From contig NZ_JANUHA010000011.1 in NCBI RefSeq assembly GCF_024753255.1, positions 1-64,000 on the forward strand: DNA of 64,000 bases, read 5' to 3'. This DNA is from Massilia agri (lineage in GTDB: Bacteria; Pseudomonadota; Gammaproteobacteria; Burkholderiales; Burkholderiaceae_D). The position numbers and the translations under genes were made by a program. The notes beneath the pieces were generated by a model. The model worked only from the letters and a program-made list of their open reading frames with translations, searched no databases and was not told where the DNA came from. Positions 35,711-46,563 of this stretch are shown in pieces (positions within the stretch are counted from its first letter, which is position 1; every line of letters starts with the position of its first letter).

Positions 35711-36898
35711 TTATTTCCGTTTCCCGATCACGCGGAGCACAGCGTCCGCGCTCGCCTCGGCGCTGTTGCGCAGCAGGCTGTGATGCATGTCCGTGAAGCG
35801 CCGCGCCAGAAGCTCGCTCCCGGCCGGATCGTCCAGCTGGCGCCACACGGCATCGGCCAGGGCCTGCGGCGTCGCCGCATGCTGAAGATACTCCGGAACG
35901 ACGAACTCGCGCGCCAGGATGTTCGGCAGGCCGATCCATGGCTGGTAGCCCATGTGGCGCATGATCTGCCAGGAGGCTTCCATCACCTTGTAGGCGATCA
36001 CCATCGGCTTCTTAAACAGCGCCACTTCCAGCGTCGCCGTGCCCGATGCCACCAGCACCGCGCTTGCTGCCGCGATGGCCGCATGCGATTGCCCGTCGAG
36101 CAGGCGAACAGGCACGTCCGCCAGCCCCGCCTTCTCCACGATCTGCGCATACAAGCCGCGCTGGCGCTCGCCCGCCATCGGCGCAATGAACACGAGATTC
36201 GGGTCGCGCTGCGCCAGCAGCTTCGCGGCCCGCACGAAAGGTTCGGCCAGGTACTTCAGCTCGCCCATGCGGCTGCCCGGCATGATGGTCACCACGCGCG
36301 CATCGGGCGCAATGCCGAGCGAGGCGCGCGCCGCCGCCACATCGGGCGCCAGCGGAATCATCTCGGCCAGCGGATGGCCGATATAGGTCACCGGCACGCC
36401 GGCCGCGCGGTAGATCGCTTCCTCGAAGGGGAAGATGACCAGCATGTGCGACACGGCGCGCTTGATCTTCTTGATGCGCCCGCCCCGCCAGGCCCAGATC
36501 TGCGGGCTGACGAAGTGCACGGTCGGAATCCCTTCGGCGCGCAGCTGCTCTTCGAGCCCCAGGTTGAACCCTGGGTAGTCGGCGCCGATGAAGGCTGCCG
36601 GGCGTTCCTTCAGGAGGCGGTCGCGCAGGGCGTTCTGGATGCCCTTGATCTCGCGGTAGCGCGGGATGATCTCGAACAGGCCGCGCACGGTGAGCGTCTC
36701 GTACGGCACGTCGGACACCATGCCCTGCTCGATCATGCGTGGCCCGCCAATGCCATGGAAGCGCACGTTCGGCAGATGCGGGGTCAAGCCCGCCATGAGG
36801 CGCGCGGCGAGCATGTCGCCGGACACCTCGCCGGCAACCATGGCCAGGCTCACGCCCGGGCGCTGCGGGTCGAAGGAGGAATCAGCGGACGATGCCAC
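35711..36898 (-). CDS. lpxB: Lipid-A-disaccharide synthase
   Basis: 395 residues; GT19 glycosyltransferase joining UDP-2,3-diacylglucosamine to lipid X. Conserved segments are [20 protein letters not shown] at the start, [20 protein letters not shown] in the middle, and [20 protein letters not shown] with [19 protein letters not shown] near the C-terminal donor site. It overlaps lpxA by 17 bases and is a peripheral inner-membrane protein of the lipid A pathway. Confidence 0.97.
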   Translation of the reverse strand: MASSADSSFDPQRPGVSLAMVAGEVSGDMLAARLMAGLTPHLPNVRFHGIGGPRMIEQGMVSDVPYETLTVRGLFEIIPRYREIKGIQNALRDRLLKERPAAFIGADYPGFNLGLEEQLRAEGIPTVHFVSPQIWAWRGGRIKKIKRAVSHMLVIFPFEEAIYRAAGVPVTYIGHPLAEMIPLAPDVAAARASLGIAPDARVVTIMPGSRMGELKYLAEPFVRAAKLLAQRDPNLVFIAPMAGERQRGLYAQIVEKAGLADVPVRLLDGQSHAAIAAASAVLVASGTATLEVALFKKPMVIAYKVMEASWQIMRHMGYQPWIGLPNILAREFVVPEYLQHAATPQALADAVWRQLDDPAGSELLARRFTDMHHSLLRNSAEASADAVLRVIGKRK

Positions 36899-37670
36899 GG
36901 GTCGCCGTATCGAGGAAGTCGCGCAGCGCGCGGATGTCGCCGGCGGCTGCCTGCGAGCGGCCTTCTTCTTCGATCAACGCGGCCTTCGCCTCTTCCAGCG
37001 TCAGGCCGGAACGGTACAGCAGCTTGTAGGCGGCGCGGATGCCGTCGATCTGCTCGCGCGTGAAGCCGCGGCGGCGCAGCCCTTCGATATTGATGCCGCG
37101 CTGGCCGGCCGGATTGCCCGACACCAGCACGAAGGGCGGCACGTCCTGGGTCAGGCTCGTGTACATGCCGATGAAGGCATGCGCGCCGATCTTGCAGAAC
37201 TGGTGCACGCCGCAGTAGCCGGACAGGATGGCGTGGTCGCCCACGTGCACGTGGCCGGCCAGCTGGGCATTGTTGGAGAAGATGGTGTGGCTGCCCACCC
37301 GGCAGTCGTGCGCCAGGTGCACGTAGGCCGAGATCCAGTTGTCGTCGCCCAGGCGGGTCACGCCTTCGTCCTGGGTCGTGCCCAGGTTCATGGTGACGAA
37401 CTCGCGGATGGTGTTGCCGTCGCCGATCTCGAGGCGGGTCGGCTCGCCGGCCCACTTCTTGTCCTGGGGCGCGCCGCCGATCGAGCAGAACTGGAAAAAC
37501 TTGTTGTCCTCGCCGATCGTCGTGTGGCCTTCGATGACCACATGCGGGCCCACCACGGTGCCCGCACCGATGCGCACGTCCGGGCCGATGACGGAATAGG
37601 GGCCGACCTCGACCGAGCTGTCCAGCTCCGCCTTGGGATCGACGATCGCGCTAGGATGAATCCTGCTCAT
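36882..37670 (-). CDS. lpxA: UDP-N-acetylglucosamine acyltransferase
   Basis: 262 residues from ATG 37670, whose A is also the last base of the fabZ stop (TAATG); an ATG at 37715 inside fabZ is rejected. It shows left-handed beta-helix hexapeptides ([20 protein letters not shown]…), the catalytic His in [20 protein letters not shown], and a C-terminal helical domain starting [17 protein letters not shown]. It transfers 3-hydroxyacyl from ACP to UDP-GlcNAc, the first step of lipid A. Confidence 0.97.
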   Translation of the reverse strand: MSRIHPSAIVDPKAELDSSVEVGPYSVIGPDVRIGAGTVVGPHVVIEGHTTIGEDNKFFQFCSIGGAPQDKKWAGEPTRLEIGDGNTIREFVTMNLGTTQDEGVTRLGDDNWISAYVHLAHDCRVGSHTIFSNNAQLAGHVHVGDHAILSGYCGVHQFCKIGAHAFIGMYTSLTQDVPPFVLVSGNPAGQRGINIEGLRRRGFTREQIDGIRAAYKLLYRSGLTLEEAKAALIEEEGRSQAAAGDIRALRDFLDTATRGIVR

Positions 37671-38167
37671 TACTGCCCCGCTGCGGCTGCGTTGTCGTTC
37701 GCACGGATGGTGCACATCAGCTCACCCTCGACCGCCACCTTGCCGTCCACGCTGGCCACGGCCTTGTACTTCCAGATGCCGCGCGAGACGCGCAGGATCT
37801 CGATGTCCATCTTGAGCTGGTCGCCCGGCTCGACCGGGCGCTTGAAGCGCGCATTGTCGATGCCGACGAAGTAAACCACCGAATTCTCGTCCGGTTTCAC
37901 GTTCATGGTCATGAAGGACAGGATGGCGGCGGTCTGCGCCATCGCTTCGATCATCAGGACGCCCGGCATCACCGGCTTGTGCGGGAAGTGGCCGTTGAAG
38001 AATTCTTCGTTGACGGTCACGTTCTTGATCGCGGTGATGCGCTTGCCCAGTTCGACGTCCAGCACGCGGTCGACCAGCAGCAGCGGGTAGCGGTGCGGCA
38101 GGTATTCCTTGATCGCGTTGATGTCGAGGGTCTTTACTTCATTCATGGTCTGAGCTTCGGTGGTCAT
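37670..38167 (-). CDS. fabZ: 3-hydroxyacyl-ACP dehydratase
   Basis: 165 residues, hot-dog fold. [13 protein letters not shown] and the catalytic helix [20 protein letters not shown] with His60 and Glu74. The start overlaps the lpxD stop by 4 bases (ATGA); the stop overlaps the lpxA start. It supplies unsaturated acyl-ACP for fatty acid synthesis and competes with LpxA for the same hydroxyacyl-ACP, which explains the shared operon. Confidence 0.97.
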   Translation of the reverse strand: MTTEAQTMNEVKTLDINAIKEYLPHRYPLLLVDRVLDVELGKRITAIKNVTVNEEFFNGHFPHKPVMPGVLMIEAMAQTAAILSFMTMNVKPDENSVVYFVGIDNARFKRPVEPGDQLKMDIEILRVSRGIWKYKAVASVDGKVAVEGELMCTIRANDNAAAAGQ

Positions 38168-39237
38168 TTTTCCTCTGTAATCGTTCGAATGGTTTTTTCA
38201 AGGGAGCGGATCTTCTCGCGCATCGAGGCCAGGTTGCGCACGATGGCGGCGCTGCGCTCCCACTCGGCGTTCTTGGCCAGCGGGTAGAAGCCGGTGTACT
38301 GGCCCGGTTCGAGGACCGAGCGCGACACCATGCTGCCGGACGAGATATGGACGTTGTCGGCGATCTCAAGGTGGCCCAGCACCATGGCCGCGCCACCGAA
38401 GGTGCAATGCTTGCCGATCTTCGCGCTGCCGGCCACGCCGACGCAGCCGGCCATGGCCGTGTGCGCGCCGATATGGCAGTTGTGGCCGATCTGGATCTGG
38501 TTGTCCAGCTTCACGCCGTCTTCGATGATGGTGTCCGCCAGGGCGCCGCGGTCGATGCAGGTGTTGGCGCCGATGTCGACGTCGTCGCCGATCACCACGC
38601 CGCCGGTCTGCGGAATCTTGATGTACTTGCCGCCTTCGACGGCAAAGCCGAAGCCGTCGGTGCCGATCACGGCGCCCGAGTGGACGATGCCGCGCGCGCC
38701 GATGCGGCAGCCGGCGTGGAAGGTCACGTTGGCGAACAGGTGGGTGCCCTCGCCGATGCGCGCCCCGCGGCCGATGAAGCAGCCGGCATCGATCACGACG
38801 TGCGCGCCGATCACGGCGCCCGCTTCGATGGTGACGTTCGGGCCGACGTGGGCGCTCGGGTCGACCAGCGCGTCCTTGTCGACCACCGCGCTCGGGTGGG
38901 TCCCCGGCTGGGCGGGAATCTCGCCCAGCGAGACGAAATACTGCGCGGTGCGGGCGAAATAGGCGTAGGGGTTGGTGGTGACGATGCGCGCGCCCTCGTA
39001 GGTCGCGGACACGGTCGGGTCGTCCAGCGGCGACAGGATCAGCGCCGCGGCCTGGCTTTGCGCGGCGAGCGCGCGCAGCTTGCTGTTGCTGAGGAAGCTG
39101 ATGTGCGTGCTGCCTGCGCTGTCGAGCGGCGCGATCGCGGAAACGGTGAGCTCGGGGTCGCCCACCAGCTGTCCGCCGAAGCGCTCGACCAGGTCGGCCA
39201 GGCGAACGCCGGGCTGGGTGTGTCGGGTGTCAGTCAA
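38164..39237 (-). CDS. lpxD: UDP-3-O-(3-hydroxyacyl)glucosamine N-acyltransferase
   Basis: 357 residues if translation starts at the TTG at 39237 (TTG ACT GAC ACC); no ATG lies near enough to leave the N-terminal domain intact. That domain ([20 protein letters not shown]) binds the uracil. A long hexapeptide beta-helix follows, with the catalytic His region [20 protein letters not shown]. The C-terminal helix ends [11 protein letters not shown]. It adds the N-linked acyl chain in lipid A synthesis. The open frame reaches back over skp in another register, which is only a shadow. Confidence 0.95.
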   Translation of the reverse strand: MTDTRHTQPGVRLADLVERFGGQLVGDPELTVSAIAPLDSAGSTHISFLSNSKLRALAAQSQAAALILSPLDDPTVSATYEGARIVTTNPYAYFARTAQYFVSLGEIPAQPGTHPSAVVDKDALVDPSAHVGPNVTIEAGAVIGAHVVIDAGCFIGRGARIGEGTHLFANVTFHAGCRIGARGIVHSGAVIGTDGFGFAVEGGKYIKIPQTGGVVIGDDVDIGANTCIDRGALADTIIEDGVKLDNQIQIGHNCHIGAHTAMAGCVGVAGSAKIGKHCTFGGAAMVLGHLEIADNVHISSGSMVSRSVLEPGQYTGFYPLAKNAEWERSAAIVRNLASMREKIRSLEKTIRTITEEK

Positions 39238-39296
39238 TGTCGTGAATCCAGGTGGCTGCAAGCCGCCGGCGCAGTCCGCGAACGAGTGTTCAGCGC

Positions 39297-39827
39297 TTAC
39301 TTGTCCAGCTGCTTCAGGATCTTGTCGGTGATGTCGATGCGCGGGCTGAACCACGCTGCTTCGGCAAGCACGGCGTCGAGCTTTTCCTGCTCGGCGACCT
39401 GCTCGATGATCTTGTAGGCGCGGGTCGCGATGGCGGCGCGCTCCTCGTTCTTGCGCTGCATGAGGTCTTCCTGGAACTCGCGCTGCATGCGCTGGACGTC
39501 CTTGTCCATGTTGAACAGCTCGCGCGTGCGGCGGGTGCGCTCGACGTCGGTCAGGCCGGCCGCCTCGCTGTCGAACTTCTCCGACATCTGCTTGAGCTTC
39601 GCGACCGTCTCCTCGACCACCTTCTGGCGTTTCGAGAACTCGGCCTGGATGCGGGCGTCCGCCGTCTTGGCCATCTTCGATTCGGTCATCAGGCGTTCGG
39701 TCGCGACGAAGCCGATGCGGCTCGGTCCGGCCTGGCCCTGGGCCTGCGCCTGGCCGAGCGGCGCCAGGCACAGCGCAGCCAGCAGCAAAGTCCGGGGCAA
39801 CGAGGCAGTCAGCTTATTCAAGGTCAT
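39297..39827 (-). CDS. skp: OmpH/Skp periplasmic chaperone
   Basis: 176 residues from ATG 39827. Signal peptide [20 protein letters not shown]. The mature part has a short strand ([12 protein letters not shown]) and then a long charged coiled coil ([20 protein letters not shown]… and [20 protein letters not shown]), forming the tentacles of the trimeric jellyfish-shaped chaperone that escorts outer-membrane proteins to BamA. It sits between bamA and lpxD, the usual place. An ATG nine codons earlier is less likely. Confidence 0.95.
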   Translation of the reverse strand: MTLNKLTASLPRTLLLAALCLAPLGQAQAQGQAGPSRIGFVATERLMTESKMAKTADARIQAEFSKRQKVVEETVAKLKQMSEKFDSEAAGLTDVERTRRTRELFNMDKDVQRMQREFQEDLMQRKNEERAAIATRAYKIIEQVAEQEKLDAVLAEAAWFSPRIDITDKILKQLDK

Positions 39828-39861
39828 TCTCCGCAATTCAGGTAGGCCGTACACGGCCCGA

Positions 39862-42195
39862 TCAGAAGCCGGTGCCCATCTGGAACTGGAAGCGTTCGAG
39901 CTGGTCGCCCGGCTTGGCGTTCAGGGGCTTAGCATAACTCAACTTGAGCGGGCCCACCGGGGAAATCCACTGCAGGCCCAGGCCGGCCGAGTAGCGCATC
40001 CGGTCGAGCAGGATCTTCTCCTTCTCCTGGTAGACCTGGCCGCCGTCGACGAAAGCGAACCAGCGCAGGCTGCGGTCCTTGCCGCCGCCCGGGAAGGGGA
40101 ACTGCAGCTCGGCATTGCCGATGATGCGCTTGGCGCCGCCGATCGCGTAGCCGTAGTTCTGGTCGACCACGCCCAGGGTCGAACTTTCGTAGCCGCGCAC
40201 CGAACCGATGCCGCCGGCGTAGAAGTTCTTGAAGACCGGGTAGGCATTGCCGCCGAAGCCCTTGCCGTAGTCGAACTCGCCGCGCAGGGCCAGCGTCATC
40301 CAGGAGGTCAGCGGACGGTACCACTGCTGCTCGTAGACGACACGGGCGTACTTGACGTCGCCGATCGCGTCGATCTCGAGGTTGGCGCGCTGGAAGCGGC
40401 CGCGGGTCGGGGTCACCGCGCTGTCGCGGGTGTCGCGGCCCCAGGCCGCGGTCAGCGGGATCGCGGTGGTGCTGGCGCGGCCGATGCCGCTCGGATCGCC
40501 GCCGTTATCCTTCACGAACTGCAGGTACAGGAAGGGGCTGTTCGCATCGGTCTCGATCTCGGTGCGTTCCAGGCCGGCGCCGAAGAACACGGTATCGCTT
40601 TCCGAGAACGGCACGCCGAAGGTCAGGTTGCCGCCGGTCTGGCGCGTCGAATAGGTGCCGTAGCCGTACAGCGGACGCGAATTGCGGTGGTAGAGCTGGA
40701 AGGAACGCGAGATGCCGTCGTCCGTGAAGTACGGATTGGTCTGCGACACCGCGACCGTGCGGTTGTACTTGCTGGTGTTGACTTCGATGCCAACGGTGTT
40801 GCCGCTGCCCGCGAAGTTCGCCTGCGAGATCGAGGCCGTGAAGGTGAACTTCTCGGCTTGCGAGAAGGCGCCGCCGATCATGAAGTTACCGGTCGGTTTT
40901 TCTTCGACGATCACGTTGACGTCGACCTGGTCCGAGGTGCCCGGCGACTCCGGGGTCTCGATCTTGACGTCCTTGAAGTAGCCGAGGCGGTCGACGCGGT
41001 CGCGCGAGAGCTTGACGCGGTTGGCGTCGTACCAGGAGCTTTCGAACTGGCGGAACTCGCGGCGGATGACTTCGTCGCGGGTCACGGTATTGCCCTGGAT
41101 GTTCATGTGGCGCACGTAGGCGCGCTTGCCCGGGTCGACGAAGAAGGTGAAGGCGACTTCGCGCTTCTCGCGGTTGATCTCCGGGTTGGCGGTCACGTTG
41201 GCGAAGGCGTAGCCGAAGGTGCCGAGGCGGTCGGCGATCAGCTTGTTGGTCGCTTCCTGCAGTTCGCCCGAATAGGTCTTGCCCGGCTTCAGGAGGATCA
41301 GGCGGCTCAGCTCTTCCTCGCGGCCGAAGGTCTCGCCTTCCAGCTTCACGCTCGAGACGGTGTACTTCTCCCCTTCGGTGATGTTGATGGTGAGGTAGAT
41401 GTCCTTCTTGTCCGGGGTGATCGAGACCTGGGTCGATTCGACATTGGCTTCGAGGTAGCCGTTGGCCAGGTACCAGGACTTGATGGCCTCGAGATCGCCG
41501 GTGATCTTCTGCTTGGAATACTGGTCGGCCTTCGAATACCAGGTAAACCAGCCGGAATTGCGCAACTCCATCTGCTGGCGCAGTTCCTTGTCGCTGAAGG
41601 CCTTGTTGCCCACGAAGGTGATCTGGCGGATCTTCGCGATGTCGCCTTCGTCGACGTTGAACATGATCGTCACGCGGTTGCGCTCGATCGGGGTGACGGT
41701 GGTCGTGATCTTCACGCCATACAGGCCGTGCGACAGGTACTGGCGCTTGAGTTCCTGCTCGGCGCGGTCGACCGCCGCCTTGTCGAAGATCTTGGTCTCG
41801 CCCACGCCGATTTCGCGCAGGGCCTTGACCAGGTTGTCCTTCTCGAATTCCTTGGTGCCGGTGAAGTCCACCGAGGAGATCGCCGGGCGTTCCTCGACCA
41901 GCACGACCAGCACGCCGTTTTCTTCTTCCAGGCGGATGTCCTTGAAGAAGCCGGTGGCGAACAGCGCCTTGATCGCGGCGGTCGCCTTGTCGTCGTCGAA
42001 GGTCTCGCCCACACGCACCGGCAGATAGCTGAACACGGTGCCTGCTTCCGTACGCTGGATGCCTTCGACCCGGATGTCCTTGACCACGAACGGATTGACG
42101 GCGAGTGCATTACCGGCGCAGAAGGCCAGGACGGCTGCGCCAATCATGCTGCGACGGATGAACGGCAGGGCAAAACGATTCGGTTGTGAATTCAT
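39862..42195 (-). CDS. bamA: Outer-membrane protein assembly factor BamA
   Basis: 777 residues from ATG 42195 (42219 would add eight). Signal peptide SMIGAAVLAFCAGNALA. Five POTRA domains start with VNPFVVKDIRVEGIQRTEAG. The Omp85 barrel follows, with the lid-loop region GGIGSVRGYESSTLG (the conserved VRGF/Y motif) and the terminal strand ERFQFQMGTGF ending in Phe. It is the core of the Bam complex inserting beta-barrels. It is downstream of rseP, whose protease acts in the envelope-stress pathway. Confidence 0.98.
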   Translation of the reverse strand: MNSQPNRFALPFIRRSMIGAAVLAFCAGNALAVNPFVVKDIRVEGIQRTEAGTVFSYLPVRVGETFDDDKATAAIKALFATGFFKDIRLEEENGVLVVLVEERPAISSVDFTGTKEFEKDNLVKALREIGVGETKIFDKAAVDRAEQELKRQYLSHGLYGVKITTTVTPIERNRVTIMFNVDEGDIAKIRQITFVGNKAFSDKELRQQMELRNSGWFTWYSKADQYSKQKITGDLEAIKSWYLANGYLEANVESTQVSITPDKKDIYLTINITEGEKYTVSSVKLEGETFGREEELSRLILLKPGKTYSGELQEATNKLIADRLGTFGYAFANVTANPEINREKREVAFTFFVDPGKRAYVRHMNIQGNTVTRDEVIRREFRQFESSWYDANRVKLSRDRVDRLGYFKDVKIETPESPGTSDQVDVNVIVEEKPTGNFMIGGAFSQAEKFTFTASISQANFAGSGNTVGIEVNTSKYNRTVAVSQTNPYFTDDGISRSFQLYHRNSRPLYGYGTYSTRQTGGNLTFGVPFSESDTVFFGAGLERTEIETDANSPFLYLQFVKDNGGDPSGIGRASTTAIPLTAAWGRDTRDSAVTPTRGRFQRANLEIDAIGDVKYARVVYEQQWYRPLTSWMTLALRGEFDYGKGFGGNAYPVFKNFYAGGIGSVRGYESSTLGVVDQNYGYAIGGAKRIIGNAELQFPFPGGGKDRSLRWFAFVDGGQVYQEKEKILLDRMRYSAGLGLQWISPVGPLKLSYAKPLNAKPGDQLERFQFQMGTGF

Positions 42196-42282
42196 TGGCT
42201 GGATTTCTGGGTCAGTCATTGGACAACATACATATAGTTTGCCCGGCGTTCGGGTTGCTGCTCCGCCCTGCTTGGGGGAGCA

Positions 42283-43620
42283 CTATAGCAACCGCACCAG
42301 GTCATTGAAGACGGCGAGCGCCATCAGCATGAACAGCAGGCCGACCCCGAAGCGCTGTGCGTATTCTCCAACGCGCGCAGGCAGGGGACGCCCGGTCAAA
42401 ACTTCCAGCGAATAATACAGTAAATGGCCACCATCCAGAACCGGAATTGGTAACAAATTCATTACGCCTAAGCTAATACTAATAAATGCGATGAACTGCA
42501 AATAGGTGGCCAGGCCGACCCGCGCGCTTTGTCCCGCATAATCGGCGATGGTGATTGGGCCGGTCACATTCTTCCAGGATGCTTCCCCAGTGATCATCTT
42601 TCCGATCATCTTGAGCGTCATCACGCTGGTTTCCCAGGTGCGCTCCATACCCTTCGCCAGGGCGTCGACCGGGCCGGAACGCACGGTCACCATCTCGACC
42701 GGCTGGGCCAGCATGACCTTGGCCACGCCGCGGCCGTTCGCGTCACGCTCCGGCTCGACGACGATCGGCAAGGTACGGCCGCCACGCTGGACCTCGAGCT
42801 GGACCGGGCGTCCGGGCGAGGCCCGCATGGTCTCGGTAAAGCTCAAGCCATCGTCCACAAGCTTGCCGTCGGCGAGCAGGACCGTGTCGCCCGCCTGCAG
42901 GCCCGCGCGCTCCCCTGCCCCGCCCGGCAGCACCTTTTCGATGCGGGCCGGTTTGCGCCACAGGTCCAGGCCGAGCACCTTCATCACGTCGCCGTCCACG
43001 TCGAGCTTCGCCACCGCGTCGGCCGGGATCACGGCATCGTAGCCGCCGCCGTGCTGGCCGCGCAGCGACAGGCGCGCCTCAGTCTTGTCGACGGCCGCAT
43101 GCAGGATCTGCCAGCGCAGCTCGGACCAGGACTGGACCGGATTGCCGTTCACGGCGACGACGGTATCGCCGCCTTGCACGCCGGCCAGCTGGGCCACGGA
43201 ACCGGCGGGCACCGCGCGCAGGCGGGCCGATGGTTCGTCGACACCGTGCATGAACAGGATCGCCATCAGGCCGATCGCGACCAGGAAGTTGGCGATCGGG
43301 CCGGCGGCCACGATGGCGATGCGGCGCCACACGCTCTGGCGCGTGAACTCGCGGGCGAATTCGGATTCGTCCTTCGGCGCGGTCTCGGGGTCGCGGCTGT
43401 CGAGCATCTTGACGTAGCCGCCCAGCGGCAGGGCCGACAGGGCCCATTCGGTCTGGTCCTTGCCGAAACGGCGCGACCACACCACGCGGCCCATGCCGAC
43501 CGAGAAACGCAGCACCTTCACGCCGCAGGCGCGCGCCACCAGGTAGTGGCCCAGCTCATGCAGGACGATCAGGGGCCCTAGCGCCAGCAGGAAGGCGAGG
43601 ATCGTGTACAGCAGGCTCAT
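42283..43620 (-). CDS. rseP: RseP site-2 intramembrane zinc metalloprotease
   Basis: 445 residues from ATG 43620; a longer start at 43677 would run into dxr. Zinc motif HELGH (His21, Glu22, His25) lies in the first membrane helix. Two PDZ domains occupy the periplasmic part (DTVVAVNGNPVQSWSELRWQ and GLQAGDTVLLADGKLVDDGL). The third zinc-ligand motif is NLLPIPVLDGGHLL in a late helix. It cleaves the anti-sigma factor RseA and clears signal peptide remnants. It starts 4 bases after dxr. Confidence 0.97.
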   Translation of the reverse strand: MSLLYTILAFLLALGPLIVLHELGHYLVARACGVKVLRFSVGMGRVVWSRRFGKDQTEWALSALPLGGYVKMLDSRDPETAPKDESEFAREFTRQSVWRRIAIVAAGPIANFLVAIGLMAILFMHGVDEPSARLRAVPAGSVAQLAGVQGGDTVVAVNGNPVQSWSELRWQILHAAVDKTEARLSLRGQHGGGYDAVIPADAVAKLDVDGDVMKVLGLDLWRKPARIEKVLPGGAGERAGLQAGDTVLLADGKLVDDGLSFTETMRASPGRPVQLEVQRGGRTLPIVVEPERDANGRGVAKVMLAQPVEMVTVRSGPVDALAKGMERTWETSVMTLKMIGKMITGEASWKNVTGPITIADYAGQSARVGLATYLQFIAFISISLGVMNLLPIPVLDGGHLLYYSLEVLTGRPLPARVGEYAQRFGVGLLFMLMALAVFNDLVRLL

Positions 43621-43624
43621 AATC

Positions 43625-44800
43625 TTAGCCTCGCAGCGTGGAAATCGCGGAGCGCGCGGCTTCGCGGGCGCGCGCATCCTGCTCCAGCACCGCCTCGATC
43701 GACGGGGCCGGGCCGTGCGGCACGGCGTCCATCACGTTCGCGATGACGCGGTCGATGTCGCGGAAGCCGATCTCGCGGTCGAGGAAGGCCTGGACCGCGA
43801 TTTCATTGGCCGCGTTCAGCAGGCTTGGGGCGGTGCCGCCCGCGCGCAGCGCGTCGAAGGCCAGCGCCAGGCAGGGGAAGCGGGCGAAGTCCGGCTTGTA
43901 GAACTGCAGCGCGGCCATCCCGGTCAGGTCGAGCTGGGCGACGCCCGAGGCGATCCGCTCGGGATAGGCCAGCGCATGGGCGATCGGGGTGCGCATGTCC
44001 GGGTTGCCGAGCTGGGCGAGCACCGAGCCGTCCACATACGACACCATCGAGTGGATCACGCTCTGCGGGTGGATCACCACCTCGATTCGTTCGGCCGGGG
44101 CGCCGAACAGCCAGTGGGCCTCGATCACTTCCAGGCCCTTGTTCATCATGGTGGCCGAGTCGACCGAGATCTTGCGGCCCATGATCCAGTTCGGGTGCTT
44201 GCAGGCTTCGTCGGGCGTCACGTCGCCGAGGGTCTCGACGGCGCGGTTCAGGAAAGGACCGCCCGATGCCGTCAGCAGGATCCTGGCCACGCCTGCCGCA
44301 TCGGGATTGCGCCCATACGTGCCCGGCAGCGACTGGAAGATCGCATTGTGCTCGCTGTCGATCGGCAGCAGGGTCGCCTTGTGCTCGCGCACGGCGTCCA
44401 TGAAGAGCTGGCCGGACATGACCAGCGCTTCCTTGTTGGCCAGCAGGACCTTCTTGCCGGCGCGCGCGGCGGCAAGGGTCGGCGCCAGGCCGGCTGCGCC
44501 GACGATCGCGGCCATCACGGTATCGGTGTCCGCGTGCGAAGCGACGTCGCACAGGGCCTGTTCGCCATGCTCCACCACGATGCCGAGGCCTTCGAGCAGC
44601 TGGGACAGGCGCCCTGCCGCTTCAGGCGTGCCCACCACCGCGCGTTTGGGACGATGGCGCCGGCAAGCCTCGGCCAGTTCCTCCACGCGGCCGTGGGCCG
44701 TCAGGGCATAGACGCTGTACAGGTCGGGATGGCGGGCAAGCACGTCGAGGGTCGAGGCGCCGATCGAGCCGGTGGCGCCCAGGATGGTGATGCGCTGCAT
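43625..44800 (-). CDS. dxr: 1-deoxy-D-xylulose-5-phosphate reductoisomerase
   Basis: 391 residues. NADPH-binding [19 protein letters not shown] (8-26), metal-binding ASGGPFL and [29 protein letters not shown], and the catalytic-loop region [21 protein letters not shown]. It makes MEP, the first committed intermediate of the non-mevalonate isoprenoid pathway, feeding the undecaprenyl synthesis encoded two genes upstream. Normal length. Confidence 0.98.
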   Translation of the reverse strand: MQRITILGATGSIGASTLDVLARHPDLYSVYALTAHGRVEELAEACRRHRPKRAVVGTPEAAGRLSQLLEGLGIVVEHGEQALCDVASHADTDTVMAAIVGAAGLAPTLAAARAGKKVLLANKEALVMSGQLFMDAVREHKATLLPIDSEHNAIFQSLPGTYGRNPDAAGVARILLTASGGPFLNRAVETLGDVTPDEACKHPNWIMGRKISVDSATMMNKGLEVIEAHWLFGAPAERIEVVIHPQSVIHSMVSYVDGSVLAQLGNPDMRTPIAHALAYPERIASGVAQLDLTGMAALQFYKPDFARFPCLALAFDALRAGGTAPSLLNAANEIAVQAFLDREIGFRDIDRVIANVMDAVPHGPAPSIEAVLEQDARAREAARSAISTLRG

Positions 44801-44822
44801 TGTGGTATTCCTTAGTGTGATG

Positions 44823-45653
44823 CTATAGCCAGGCGCCGATCAGGGCGGCAAGTGGCAGGACCGGGACGAGTGCGTCGACGCGGTCCAGCACCCCGCCGTG
44901 GCCAGGCAGCAGGTTGCTGCTGTCCTTGAAGCCGGCGCGGCGCTTGAGCTGGGATTCGAACAGGTCGCCGACCACGCTGGCCGCGACGATGAGGACCAGG
45001 ACCGCATACAGGGCGGCCCAGCCGAGGCTGGCCTGCACGCGCACCGGGAAGGTATCGGCGAGCGCGTCGCCCCACAGCACGATGCTGATCGTGGCGATCA
45101 CGAGCACCGCGATGCAGCCGCCGATCGCGCCTTCCCAGGATTTGCCCGGCGAGATCGAGGGCGCCAGCTTGCGCTTGCCGAAGGCCTTGCCGGAGAAGTA
45201 GGCGAAGATGTCGGCGGCCCAGACGATGGCCATCACCGACAGCAGGTAGAGCGGCGAATGCGAGAACAGCGTGACGATGGCGGCGAAGCAGCCGACCACG
45301 GCGATCGCATAGACCAGGCTCAGGAAGGTATTGCCGCTGCTGGCCAGCGGCGGCAGGCCGAGCTTGAGCGAGGGCGCGAAGCGCAGCGCCCACAGCAGCA
45401 CGCTGATGGCGAACCAGAAGGTCGGGTCGCCGCCCGGCTTGACGAAGAAGGCGTAGACGAAGGCGGCGGTCCAGAAGGCGGCAATCAGGGCCGCGCGATT
45501 GCTTTCGGGGTTGAACAGGCGGAAGCACTCCCAGATCGCAGCCCCGAAGAACACGGAAGCCACCACCGCGAACGCCATGTAGTTGTTGGAATACAGGATG
45601 GGCAGCAGGACTGCCAGCAGGACGAGCGCGGTAATGATCCGGGTCTTGAGCAT
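44823..45653 (-). CDS. cdsA: Phosphatidate cytidylyltransferase
   Basis: 276 residues from ATG 45653. Six to eight membrane helices; the signature near the C-terminus is [13 protein letters not shown] followed by [20 protein letters not shown] and [14 protein letters not shown], with the metal-binding aspartates. It makes CDP-diacylglycerol for all phospholipids. It starts 19 bases after the uppS stop, in the conserved uppS-cdsA-dxr order. Confidence 0.97.
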   Translation of the reverse strand: MLKTRIITALVLLAVLLPILYSNNYMAFAVVASVFFGAAIWECFRLFNPESNRAALIAAFWTAAFVYAFFVKPGGDPTFWFAISVLLWALRFAPSLKLGLPPLASSGNTFLSLVYAIAVVGCFAAIVTLFSHSPLYLLSVMAIVWAADIFAYFSGKAFGKRKLAPSISPGKSWEGAIGGCIAVLVIATISIVLWGDALADTFPVRVQASLGWAALYAVLVLIVAASVVGDLFESQLKRRAGFKDSSNLLPGHGGVLDRVDALVPVLPLAALIGAWL

Positions 45654-45672
45654 ACGTTGTCTTTGCCTTGGA

Positions 45673-46422
45673 CTACTGGGACTTCTGGGCCACCTGGTCA
45701 CCGGTCTGGCCGAAGCGGCGCTCGCGCTCCTGGTAGGAGGTGATCGCCTCGTCCAGCGAGGCCTTGGAGAAGTCCGGCCAGAAGGTCTTGGTGAAGTACA
45801 GCTCCGAATAGGCCAGCTGCCACAGCAGGAAATTCGAGATGCGCTCCTCGCCGCCGGTGCGGATGAACAGGTCGGGCTCGGGCGCATAGGCCATGGCCAG
45901 GTGCGGCGCCAGCATCTCTTCCGTGTATTCAAGGACGCCGGGGTTGGCCGCCACCATCTTGCCGGTTGCCTGCATGATATCCCAGCGGCCGCCATAGTTG
46001 GCGCACACGGTGACCGTCAGGCGGGTGTTGTTCGCGGTGCGGCGCTCGGCCGCGTTGATCATTTCCTGCAGCTTCGGGTCGAAGCGGCTCAGGTCGCCGA
46101 CGACCTTCAGGCGGATGTTATTCGCGTGCATCTTCGACACTTCGCGCTCGAGGGCGGTGACGAAGAGCTTCATCAGGAGCGAGACTTCCTCGGCCGGGCG
46201 GCGCCAGTTTTCCGAGGAAAACGCGAACAGGGTGAGGTATTCCACGCCGCGTTCGACGCAGTGCTCGACGACGCCGCGTACCGCCTCCACGCCCTTGACG
46301 TGGCCGGCCACGCGCGGCAGCAGGCGCTTGGTCGCCCAGCGGCCGTTGCCGTCCATGATGATGGCGATGTGGCGCGGTACGGCATGCGCTTCAGGGATGG
46401 CAGTGGTCGAACTTTTGAACAT
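45673..46422 (-). CDS. uppS: Undecaprenyl diphosphate synthase
   Basis: 249 residues from ATG 46422. The active-site aspartate is in [16 protein letters not shown] (Asp24). Substrate-binding [17 protein letters not shown] and the C-terminal signature [20 protein letters not shown], then [14 protein letters not shown]. It makes the C55 carrier for peptidoglycan and O-antigen by cis-condensation of isopentenyl diphosphate. The first 15 residues form a lineage-specific extension. Confidence 0.97.
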   Translation of the reverse strand: MFKSSTTAIPEAHAVPRHIAIIMDGNGRWATKRLLPRVAGHVKGVEAVRGVVEHCVERGVEYLTLFAFSSENWRRPAEEVSLLMKLFVTALEREVSKMHANNIRLKVVGDLSRFDPKLQEMINAAERRTANNTRLTVTVCANYGGRWDIMQATGKMVAANPGVLEYTEEMLAPHLAMAYAPEPDLFIRTGGEERISNFLLWQLAYSELYFTKTFWPDFSKASLDEAITSYQERERRFGQTGDQVAQKSQ

Positions 46423-46563
46423 CGTTGCTTCCAGCAGGGCTGCCGGCGACTTGGCCCTTTTGGGGGCGGCCGCGACAGCCGTTCTTAAAGGGAATCGGAC
46501 CGGCCGCGGCTGCACGCCGGGGCCGGTCCGCCTGGGCCATTGCCGGCCCGGACATCATCCGCC

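Noticed and set aside
38164-39771. 535-residue fusion of lpxD with an upstream segment
   Set aside because: The extra N-terminus is the skp gene read in the wrong frame; LpxD proper begins near 39237.
39430-42189. 919-residue plus-strand frame opposite bamA and skp
   Set aside because: Antisense shadow of bamA. No family character, and no promoter or ribosome-binding site seen.
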